From positions 62,001 through 126,000 of IMG/VR virus record IMGVR_UViG_3300045919_000302: 64,000 nt of DNA. One strand, written 5' to 3'. Numbering within the stretch: the stretch's first letter is position 1; the number at the start of each line of letters is the position of its first letter. Below the pieces are notes generated by a model, which searched no databases, had not been told where the DNA came from, and worked only from the letters and a program-made list of their open reading frames with translations. The DNA is from a virus. This document shows, one piece after another, positions 22,644-29,885 of the stretch. Made by a program: the position numbers and the translations under genes.

Positions 22644-23186
22644 CTATGTGTGCAACGGAATGCCGAATCGGTCGAGAGATTCTTCGACGACACCGATAAT
22701 CATTTCGACAATCTTGTCGAGCGATCTCGTCTCAAGTTGAGCCAACTTCTCAAGCTGACTACGGATATCGCCGCCCAAATCCACGCTCATTTCGTCCGCG
22801 TCTTGAAGTGCAATCTCAGCCTTTGCAGACAATACGTGCAGAGCTGCTCTCACTTCACGAGCGACAGCGTCGAGAGAGGATCTCAATGCATCACGGACCT
22901 CGACTGGATTAGGAGCCCCTAGTTGGTCAAGCTTCTTGAGATACTCAGACCGCGACTGGGAGATGACCTCGTCGAAACCGGCGCATATCCCCCTGCACCG
23001 ACTCACTAATCGCCTCCCAGAGAGGGAGGCCGTGGCCTCCACGTGGACCTCGTCTACCTGGGCGAGGCGTTGCAATCCCTTCAGTAAAATCTTTGCGACC
23101 AAACTGAAGTCAATCTTTGCCGGCCTGCCGCCTTTGGCTCCGTTCGCTTTGCTCGTCTCTGACCGTTTGTCTTTTAGGTTTTTCAT
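22644..23186 (-). CDS. helical protein with GGRP basic start, 180 aa
   Basis: The start MKNLKDKRSETSKANGAKGG then RPAKI is a basic motif found at the N-terminus of several phage DNA-binding proteins. The rest is long helices (REVRAALHVLSAKAEIAL). A second protein here (59667) has a similar NGQIGGRPRRG motif. Confidence 0.6.
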   Translation of the reverse strand: MKNLKDKRSETSKANGAKGGRPAKIDFSLVAKILLKGLQRLAQVDEVHVEATASLSGRRLVSRCRGICAGFDEVISQSRSEYLKKLDQLGAPNPVEVRDALRSSLDAVAREVRAALHVLSAKAEIALQDADEMSVDLGGDIRSQLEKLAQLETRSLDKIVEMIIGVVEESLDRFGIPLHT

Positions 23187-23235
23187 TTTTTTAATATATC
23201 CTAAAACAACTGTAAAGTCAAAACCATATACCGGA

Positions 23236-24111
23236 CTATGCCTCACTCACCAACTCTTCGTAGAGGTCATCGCCCAGGAACTTGCGAAGCTCTGTGCCGT
23301 TCTCCCGCATCTGGTCGTACATCCGCCGGGTCTCGGTGCTGTCCGAATCGAGCCCCAAGTTATCGCAAAAGTCGTAGAAGCTTTCCTCGGCGAGCCGGGC
23401 GTCTGTGCCCAGACCTCCGAGCACCCCGATGGCCGTGGGATTGCGCGGCTTGCCGGACTTATCGACATGAGCCTTACCCATGCTGAAGAACGCGCTCAGG
23501 GTCTTGCCCTTCATCGCCAGCCTTACGGACCAGTTGTTGGCCCAAGAGCTGTCTTCCATGTTCGGGTTCGAGTGGACCGGCAGACACTCAATCGAGATCC
23601 CGTTGCGCTCAGCGAGATTTTTCACTTGAGGAGCAGTGCTTTCCAGGGCCGAAACGATCGATCGAAGCTCCGCTAGAACCTCTCCTGGGATCTCCTCCAT
23701 GAGCCACGCCTTGCCATATTTATAGGGCTGGCCTTCATGGATATACTCCTGGTCTGGGTTCAGGCCGGCATCGGCCAAAGCCTTAGATGCCAAAGTGTAA
23801 TAATCGGTGACACGTTTGGGCGTCTTGTCTGGATCGATACTCTTGAGGAAAGCCATCTGCCGAGGAGATCCAGCCCGCATGTCATTCAGGTGGTAGAGAT
23901 CCCAGATCTGGCAGAGCCGCACGATGTTCGGACTGTCCTTGAATCGGTCGCGGATCTCGTCCACAACCTGGCCACAGCTGATTGCGTCGGTGCCTGACTT
24001 GTTCCAGACGGTACCCGAGATGCTCAACCGCGCATGGGTGAGTCGAATCTCGACAGACACGTCAGAGGAAAGATAGATCGGCTTAGCGGACAGAGGGGAT
24101 GACTTATTCAT
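23236..24111 (-). CDS. fusion of two conserved phage domains, 291 aa
   Basis: The N-terminal half has LTHARLSISG, CGQVVDEI and LYHLNDMRAG, the signature of a phage protein with a W/Y-HLNDM box. The C-terminal half (FFSMGKAH...NPTAIGVLGGL...SFYDFCDNLGLDSDS) matches a second phage protein type that is usually separate. Both have unknown functions. SD is AAGGAG. Confidence 0.65.
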   Translation of the reverse strand: MNKSSPLSAKPIYLSSDVSVEIRLTHARLSISGTVWNKSGTDAISCGQVVDEIRDRFKDSPNIVRLCQIWDLYHLNDMRAGSPRQMAFLKSIDPDKTPKRVTDYYTLASKALADAGLNPDQEYIHEGQPYKYGKAWLMEEIPGEVLAELRSIVSALESTAPQVKNLAERNGISIECLPVHSNPNMEDSSWANNWSVRLAMKGKTLSAFFSMGKAHVDKSGKPRNPTAIGVLGGLGTDARLAEESFYDFCDNLGLDSDSTETRRMYDQMRENGTELRKFLGDDLYEELVSEA

Positions 24112-24200
24112 GAGCGCTCCTTGATCAATTTGACGGTAGGCTTCTTCTGCTTCAGCTTTGTCCAAACTGAACGAGGAAGCCTGTACTGTTGGGAGTCCAT
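24108..24200 (-). CDS. basic peptide, 30 aa
   Basis: ATG at 24200 follows AAGGGAG and ends in an ATGA junction with the next gene. The peptide (MDSQQYRLPRSVWTKLKQKK...) is strongly basic. Coupling and SD support it. Confidence 0.5.
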   Translation of the reverse strand: MDSQQYRLPRSVWTKLKQKKPTVKLIKERS

Positions 24201-24221
24201 GAAAGTCTCCCTTGACGCAGA

Positions 24222-24250
24222 GCATCTCACATAGCGTAATCAAAAGTCAA
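24222..24250 (-). promoter_or_regulatory. leftward promoter related to class A
   Basis: TTGACT (24250-24245), 17 nt, AGATGC (24227-24222). The spacer shares TTTGATTAC with the class A promoter at 56674. The distance to the next start (24200) leaves room for an SD. Confidence 0.45.
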
Positions 24251-24322
24251 CAATGACCAACGAACGATAAATATCTGTGTTTACAGCAGGATAATCAAGC
24301 TGACGTAAAGCTATTTGTAAAG

Positions 24323-24778
24323 TCAGGCCGCCTGATCAAAGGCGTGATCATATACGCCATCCCAGCAATTCGGATCCGTTGGGCGATTGGCATTCGGGAC
24401 GGAAATTCGCTTGCCGCTCGCGGGAGGCGCGATGGCGAAATGAACCCATCCCTTGGTGTACCGGAAGTCCTCGAAGTAGAGGCCGAGCTTCTGCATCAGC
24501 GGGAGATTCGCGAGCACCCAGGCGCGGAGTTTTCCGTCCGGATCCGAGATGTCGCAGGCCAGGCCCTTCATGTGATTCGAGTGAGTAGCAGCCCCAGGAG
24601 TTGAGGAATTGATCGCGGCCGGACGCCAGCCTGAGTCCACGATCATGGGAAGACCGTAGGCCGCCCTTACGAGGTTCATTTGGATCAGGAGACGATCCAG
24701 ATTGGTGCTGATCTCAGCCGTATATTCCTGGGGGTATTGCTTATCCCGACCCTTGAGTAGCTCGTCTTTTAAAATCAC
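24323..24778 (-). CDS. M15-family peptidase, phage lysin
   Basis: The 151-aa protein has SGWRPAAINSS, HSNHMKGLACDISDPDG and WVHFAI. These are the His, Asp and C-terminal His zinc ligands and acid-base region of the VanY/D-Ala-D-Ala carboxypeptidase-like M15 fold. It likely cuts peptide cross-links in peptidoglycan during lysis. The GTG at 24778 has a perfect SD (AAGGAGG). There is no signal peptide, so export would need a holin. Confidence 0.85.
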   Translation of the reverse strand: MILKDELLKGRDKQYPQEYTAEISTNLDRLLIQMNLVRAAYGLPMIVDSGWRPAAINSSTPGAATHSNHMKGLACDISDPDGKLRAWVLANLPLMQKLGLYFEDFRYTKGWVHFAIAPPASGKRISVPNANRPTDPNCWDGVYDHAFDQAA

Positions 24779-24888
24779 CGTGGCCTCCTTGCATTTGCAC
24801 CCAATTGAACTACGATCTAGGTATCGGCGTAAACGGATTTGCTTCGATAGCGGAGGCCGGTCACGGAAGATCTGGCCCCGCTCACTCG

Positions 24889-25758
24889 CTAGAACTTTCG
24901 CTCTCTTTCCATTCTCCTTAGGCATTCGAACCCGGTCTCTCCTGGGAGCATCTCATAGCCACAGCCGGTTGCGCCGCCTTTCCAGGATCCAGTTTCTTCT
25001 CCCACCTCTTGGTCGAATTCCACAGAGATCGAACGCTCAACCTTTTTCGGTCCAAATCGAAAGGGAAGCTTATGGAATATTTTCCACCGCCACTCACGCT
25101 CCTCGATGTGGAACTTCACCTTCCTGTACTGGATCTCTCCGCTCTTCAGCGTATACGTGTAGTTCCCAAGAAAGATGGCCCGGTGGTCCGGAAAGTCTTC
25201 GTCTTTGAAGTCGAAGTACCCTACCTTGGGATTTTTCTTTCTCTCCTTACGAATGGCCTGGCACCGCTGCTCATAGGTGGACATGTTCCATTTGCCGTCA
25301 GCGGTCAGTACGACGTGCCTGACGCTCGCGCCCCAGTCCCACGGGAAATGGAAGTGCTTGCTGTAGCCGTACTTCTTTTTGTCGCTTCCACTTGCGGCGC
25401 AGGTGTGGCCCCAGTGCCAAACGAAGGTGTCCTTGTATGAGTAAAACCCCCAATCTCTGCCATGCGAGTCCTCAAACCATCTCGGGTTCTGGACCTCTCC
25501 GCGCTTGAACCATCCAATGGCCCACCTCTTCGGAAGGAGTCTGTGAAAGGTCAGGTAGAGAGAGCAGCCAAGAATGGCGACAGCCAACTGGACCGCACGA
25601 TCGTCCTGGCCACCCAGAGTGACCATGCACCTGACGAGCGGGTCCGCCCTCTTCCGGCTGATGTGATACTCCCATCGCCAACTGTTCGCCCAGCCGCGCC
25701 AGTGGCTGATGCTACTCTTGCGACTGTTTGGATGATCCAGCAGGTTCTGTGATCTCAT
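24889..25758 (-). CDS. conserved Trp-rich phage protein, 289 aa
   Basis: Many Trp and aromatic residues (WANSWRWEYHISRK, LGCSLYLTFHRLLP, SKHFHFPWDWG) and a Gly/Cys-rich end (SWKGGATGCGYEMLPG) match a widespread phage protein of unknown function. ATGA-coupled to the ParB-like gene. Confidence 0.65.
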   Translation of the reverse strand: MRSQNLLDHPNSRKSSISHWRGWANSWRWEYHISRKRADPLVRCMVTLGGQDDRAVQLAVAILGCSLYLTFHRLLPKRWAIGWFKRGEVQNPRWFEDSHGRDWGFYSYKDTFVWHWGHTCAASGSDKKKYGYSKHFHFPWDWGASVRHVVLTADGKWNMSTYEQRCQAIRKERKKNPKVGYFDFKDEDFPDHRAIFLGNYTYTLKSGEIQYRKVKFHIEEREWRWKIFHKLPFRFGPKKVERSISVEFDQEVGEETGSWKGGATGCGYEMLPGETGFECLRRMERERKF

Positions 25759-26513
25759 TTGGTCATCTCCGCCAGAGTTTTGATCAGAGCGGGCTCCAGG
25801 TACTCGTTGATGTTTCTGTTCTGCTCTGAAGCGAGCCTCGACAGAGTTTTGATCGCTTCGAACACGTTGTCGTTCGCGTTGAGCAGGACGGTTTCACTCT
25901 TGCCGTTCATGAAGATCACGCAGCCGTGGGTCACCATCTCGGCATGGTTTTTCATGATGCGCTGAACGCTTTTGGCAAACTTATCGAAGCTGCCACCAGC
26001 TCTCTCCTCGGCTTTCTCGATCTGGCTTTCCACGTCGTGACCGAGACCCTTCATCTCCTTCTTGACGCTCTTGGTGAGCTTCTTCCATAGACTCTTGTCC
26101 GTCACGGCGAAGATGTCCTGGAGCTTTTCGGTTCCGAACTTCTGCGAAAGACGCTCATAGTCCTTCATGAACTTCTCTGGGTTCTGAGATCCCCGGAGAA
26201 CGTTCAGGCGGAAGGCCACGAGCCCAAAGAGATCCTGATCGGACCACTTCTCGTCGGTGTGAACGACGGCCGGCACGTAGGTCATCCCCGCGATCTTGGC
26301 GGCCTTATACCGGTGCTCACCCCCAAGGATGATGTACTTCCCGTCCTGGGTGGGAACCACGTTGATCGGATCCAAGAAGCCGACATCCCGGATCTCCTCC
26401 ACCAGGCGCTGAAGCGTGGTCTCGGACATTTCGTTGATGTTGTGCGGATTCAGCACCAGGGCATCGACGTGGATGTCCACCGTCTTGAGAGAGCTTTCCT
26501 TGGTCATCTCCAT
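25755..26513 (-). CDS. ParB-like nuclease-domain protein
   Basis: The N-terminal domain has LVLNPHNIN, then YIILGGEHRYKAAKIAG, the G-G-E-H-R-x-x-A box of ParB/Srx proteins. The C-terminal 150 residues are helical with no obvious HTH. It is the second ParB-type protein in the window and has a distinct C-terminus. Possibly a nuclease or transcription factor. Confidence 0.75.
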   Translation of the reverse strand: MEMTKESSLKTVDIHVDALVLNPHNINEMSETTLQRLVEEIRDVGFLDPINVVPTQDGKYIILGGEHRYKAAKIAGMTYVPAVVHTDEKWSDQDLFGLVAFRLNVLRGSQNPEKFMKDYERLSQKFGTEKLQDIFAVTDKSLWKKLTKSVKKEMKGLGHDVESQIEKAEERAGGSFDKFAKSVQRIMKNHAEMVTHGCVIFMNGKSETVLLNANDNVFEAIKTLSRLASEQNRNINEYLEPALIKTLAEMTK

Positions 26514-27316
26514 CAGAGCACCTGATTGCCGTCGGCATCGTGGGCCGTGAGCTTCAGACTGAACACGCTCGCGTACCGACGGAGAGCCTGAAGGGCGAAG
26601 TCGATCCCCTCTGCCTCGAAGTCATTGGACCCGAGGAACTCCGCGCAGGCCAGGGCAATACACTCGGCGTTGCTCTGGATCTGGGGATTGACCGATTTGA
26701 TCTTGTCGATCGTCTGGCAGACCACCATGTAGGACTCGTGCTGAAACTGGTAGGTGATCGACTTGAGTTGATGTTCGACCGGCGTGCCTTTCACCGCGTC
26801 CTCGTTCGCCAGGGCCTGGTCCGGCTCGTTCGGCACCATCGAGGTCAGGTAACCCTTCACTTCTTTCTTGAGATCATCGGCCGTCAGGAGCTTGGCCTTC
26901 TCGACCCAGGTATCCACGTTCTCTTCGGTGACGACGCGGGTAAGGTCCTTGAGTTTGTCCCAGCCCACTTCCTTCACCTTACCGAGAAGCTGCTCGTTCT
27001 TCCCGAAGTGGAGCCAGATGTCGGCCAGGTACTTGGCCTTCGTATATTTGATGCCGAGTTCCCGGTTCGCGTACTCCTTGAAGGTCGCGTAACCCCAACT
27101 CTCGTACCGATTCTGAACCCGTGCTGCGTGAAGGAGCATAGCCAACTCAAGGTAGTTCTCCTTGATATTGTTACAGAGAGACAGGATCCGACGACGATGA
27201 TCATCGCTGGAGATGTCCAGCTGCTTCTCCTTTTCCATTAGCACCACGGGCTGGGTGTCGGGAATAAAGTCTTCAACCAGTTCAACATCAACCACTTCAT
27301 TTTTTCTTTTCGTCAT
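26513..27316 (-). CDS. hypothetical DNA-binding-like protein, 267 aa
   Basis: The centre (YESWGYATFKEYANRELGIK) resembles the DUF3102-like W-G-x-x-x-F-x-x-Y motif found next to ParB genes. ATG at 27316 has AAGGGGAAGG. It is coupled to ParB (TGATG overlap), so the two may act together. Confidence 0.6.
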   Translation of the reverse strand: MTKRKNEVVDVELVEDFIPDTQPVVLMEKEKQLDISSDDHRRRILSLCNNIKENYLELAMLLHAARVQNRYESWGYATFKEYANRELGIKYTKAKYLADIWLHFGKNEQLLGKVKEVGWDKLKDLTRVVTEENVDTWVEKAKLLTADDLKKEVKGYLTSMVPNEPDQALANEDAVKGTPVEHQLKSITYQFQHESYMVVCQTIDKIKSVNPQIQSNAECIALACAEFLGSNDFEAEGIDFALQALRRYASVFSLKLTAHDADGNQVL

Positions 27317-28149
27317 ACCTTCCCCTTTTGGAAACACAGATTTCTTACCGGACAAGCCTTTGCTCGTGAGCAAGAGGCGGAATCGCAAACCTCTCTTGGC
27401 GGAACAATTTTGGTCCTCATTCCCTCGCGGGCCAGAGCCAGGGCTTCGAGCGCCTTTTCTATAACCGCAGGATCGTATTTCACCTCGAACATCGCAAGCA
27501 GAGACTCATCCTTATCCATGTAAAGAATGATTCCCTCCTTAAGCCCGGTGAGCCACATGTAGAGCTGGGTTTGAAGGACGTGGGCTGGCTGCGGCCGACG
27601 CTTCATGTCCGCCACGAGCTTGAACTGCATGGCGTTGCAGGTCTTCAGCTCAAGGACTTTCTTTTTCTTCCCAATCCGGAGAATGCCGTCCACGTGGGCA
27701 GTCACCCCGTGAAGTAGATCAGCGGGCTCGATCTCAATGTAAAAGAAGTCGGTTCCCTGGCACTGTCCAGTCGGGCACTCCAGCCCGCAAGTCTTTGGCC
27801 TGAGAGAATCCTTGTGAACTCGGTGACATCTCCGGCAGAGCCAGTGGCCCTCAAGCCAGCCCCACTGACCGAACCATTCGTTCTGAGCCAGGGTATGAAA
27901 GGCTTTGCCGATGTCGAAGATCCTGCGGAGTCGGGGCTCGATCTTCTCGACCTTACTGATCTGATGGATATGCCTGAGTACCTCCTCCCGTGGGCAAAGC
28001 TTGACGAGCCTTGAGACCCGGTAGGTCTGATCCGCCGTCGGGGGTGGTATGACCTCCTCCGAAGCAAGCTTCAGGTTCATCTCCTGGATGAGATCAAAAA
28101 ATGGTTCGGGCTCTTCGAACGCCGCCCGTAGTGCATCTGCAAGAGCCAT
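27313..28149 (-). CDS. RecB/Cas4-like PD-(D/E)XK nuclease
   Basis: The active site reads HVDGILRIGKKKKVLELKT near residues 152-170, followed by QLYMWLTGLKEG. A C-terminal cysteine cluster (CDSASCSRAKACPVRNLC) plus an earlier Cys suggests a Cas4/AddB-type 4Fe-4S site. A zinc-ribbon-like insert (CRRCHRVH) is present. It likely resects DNA for recombination. Confidence 0.8.
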   Translation of the reverse strand: MALADALRAAFEEPEPFFDLIQEMNLKLASEEVIPPPTADQTYRVSRLVKLCPREEVLRHIHQISKVEKIEPRLRRIFDIGKAFHTLAQNEWFGQWGWLEGHWLCRRCHRVHKDSLRPKTCGLECPTGQCQGTDFFYIEIEPADLLHGVTAHVDGILRIGKKKKVLELKTCNAMQFKLVADMKRRPQPAHVLQTQLYMWLTGLKEGIILYMDKDESLLAMFEVKYDPAVIEKALEALALAREGMRTKIVPPREVCDSASCSRAKACPVRNLCFQKGKV

Positions 28150-28151
28150 AG

Positions 28152-28739
28152 TTATAGCAGCCGCAAGCGCTGCATCTCCTTACGCCATTTGTCTTTGTTT
28201 TCCATGAACAGCCCGGCCACCGTCACGTAGTAGTTGATCCGTTTGATGAGCCTGTCGGTTGGTGGCGCGGAATTGCCGCCAAGCTCCGTCCAAATTTTGA
28301 TGAAGGCTTGCTTCACCTTCTTGGTCTTCAGTTCCTTGGCCGTCTCGACGATCTCCTCGTCCATCTTCTGGCAGTACTTCTTCATCTCGTCCAGACCTGG
28401 AACCGTAAGGCCGACGGCCTGGATCCTGCCGAACTCTCGATACGTCTTCAAGATCGCATCAATATGTGCCGGATCCGCGTGAATAAGGTCCAACAACTGG
28501 TCAATCCGGAGTGTAAGCTTTTCGTCATGTTTCCACTCCAGGCTGCCAGTCACGGCAATATCCAAACCATCCGGCCTCTTTATAATGAAGTATTTGTCCA
28601 TCAACTGAATTCGGATATCGTCACAGTCCCAATAGGTGAACCTCACCTCTGAGCACCGCTTCGAAAGAGCCCGATCACGCTGCCGCAACTTCTGGGCGGC
28701 ATTGCGAATCAGCTGAGGAACATCTACCTCAACGGTCAC
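28152..28739 (-). CDS. hypothetical protein, 195 aa
   Basis: The N-terminal 75 residues are beta-rich (VRFTYWDCDDIRIQLMDKYF) and the rest helical. It sits in the recombination operon between a RecB-like nuclease and a Gp157-type gene. Function unknown. Confidence 0.65.
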   Translation of the reverse strand: MTVEVDVPQLIRNAAQKLRQRDRALSKRCSEVRFTYWDCDDIRIQLMDKYFIIKRPDGLDIAVTGSLEWKHDEKLTLRIDQLLDLIHADPAHIDAILKTYREFGRIQAVGLTVPGLDEMKKYCQKMDEEIVETAKELKTKKVKQAFIKIWTELGGNSAPPTDRLIKRINYYVTVAGLFMENKDKWRKEMQRLRLL

Positions 28740-29143
28740 AGCGTTCCCTTCATCTTGAGGAGTTCGACAACCTCAATCTTCATCTTCGATTCGCAATAGC
28801 CCCGGGCAAATTCGTAAGACTCGTCAATCTCCTTCTGAACCTCGGGAGTGACCTTCTTGCCGACGGGGAGGTGAATGCTGACGCCAACCTTCCCCATGTT
28901 GTAGTTCCCGAGCGATATCGTCGCCCCCATGTCCATCGAGATGTGGATCAAACCCTCATCCTCGATGGCCACTCTGGCGACCTCAGTCTGCTCGGACTTT
29001 AAGACCTTCTGGGTCGGGACCTTCTCGCCATCTATGTACTCGGTCTTGTCAATGGTCACTTCGGTGGTTGCCTTAGCTCCGGCCGACTTGATCTCCTTGG
29101 GCTTGTTCGCGAGCAAGACTGTCAGATCGGTACTCTTCGTCAT
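28736..29143 (-). CDS. conserved phage protein, 135 aa
   Basis: The core VARVAIEDEGLIHISMDMGA, then LGNYNMGKVGVSIHLPVG, is a pattern seen next to phage recombination genes. Possibly an ssDNA-annealing accessory. Function not established. Confidence 0.6.
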   Translation of the reverse strand: MTKSTDLTVLLANKPKEIKSAGAKATTEVTIDKTEYIDGEKVPTQKVLKSEQTEVARVAIEDEGLIHISMDMGATISLGNYNMGKVGVSIHLPVGKKVTPEVQKEIDESYEFARGYCESKMKIEVVELLKMKGTL

Positions 29144-29838
29144 TGGGCCTCCACGAGCTTGGGCTTCGCCTTGCCGGGGGTAACGCGAAGATGGGTGCCC
29201 TTCTCCAGACGGGCTCCGGGGACCGCCTTCGGATCTACCTTCAGGGCGGTCTCGATTGCCGACTTGCTGTGCTCAAGGGAGAACAACTTCTCAGCAACGC
29301 CACGCTCTTCCTTCGTCAGCTCCAGGCGATAGAAGACGTTCGCGCCCTTCTCAGCCTCGGTCAGATCCTTCCGGAACTCGACGACGCGACCGAGCTTCGC
29401 ACCAATCCAGAACTGGATCATCTCTTCGTCGTAGGCGAAGGACTCGGTGAAGCTGACCTTCATGAAGCCGGTCGGGACCAGAGCTGCGTCGTCGATGATC
29501 GTGCTCGCCCTGGAGTTGTTTTGAACGCGGATGTCCCAGGAGTCTCCGTGGAGCTTCCCGCCGGCAGCCACTGCGGCCTCCTTCATGAGATCCTCGGTGC
29601 GCTCATACATCTCCTGAAGGTAAGCGGCCTGGGCCTTGGCGGCGACGATGCCGGCTTCTAGTCCCGCCCGGAACCGGGCCGCCTGGTCCACCTTACCGCG
29701 CAGGAGGAGGTCCGCGACCTCGCCCAGCTCCTGGACTTCATCGGGGAGGGTGCTGCCGTCTTCGGCCGATTTCTTTTCGAGGTCCGCTTTGTACTGGACC
29801 AGATCCTTCAACGTGATTCCTTTTTTCAACTCAAGCAT
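29140..29838 (-). CDS. siphovirus Gp157-like protein
   Basis: A long N-terminal coiled region (YLQEMYERTEDLMKEAAVAA) leads to GGKLHGDSWDIRVQNN, VPTGFMKVSFTES and a C-terminal KVDPKAVPGARLEKGTHLRV block. This order is the Gp157 layout (viral resistance/recombination-associated, role unclear). Confidence 0.7.
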   Translation of the reverse strand: MLELKKGITLKDLVQYKADLEKKSAEDGSTLPDEVQELGEVADLLLRGKVDQAARFRAGLEAGIVAAKAQAAYLQEMYERTEDLMKEAAVAAGGKLHGDSWDIRVQNNSRASTIIDDAALVPTGFMKVSFTESFAYDEEMIQFWIGAKLGRVVEFRKDLTEAEKGANVFYRLELTKEERGVAEKLFSLEHSKSAIETALKVDPKAVPGARLEKGTHLRVTPGKAKPKLVEAQ

Positions 29839-29854
29839 CTTCTTCCCTTTCGTT

Positions 29855-29885
29855 CGGGGGCCAAGAACCTGGCACCCGTAAGTTT
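29855..29885. repeat. stop-anchored palindrome E3
   Basis: On the minus strand, right after the TGA of the helicase gene: AACTTACGGGTGCCAGG, TTC, then TTGGCCCCCG. Same family as E1. Confidence 0.5.

Noticed and set aside
24925-24955. T-loop-like GGTTCGAATGCC on the minus strand
   Set aside because: It encodes conserved residues of the 289-aa protein and no cloverleaf can be formed.
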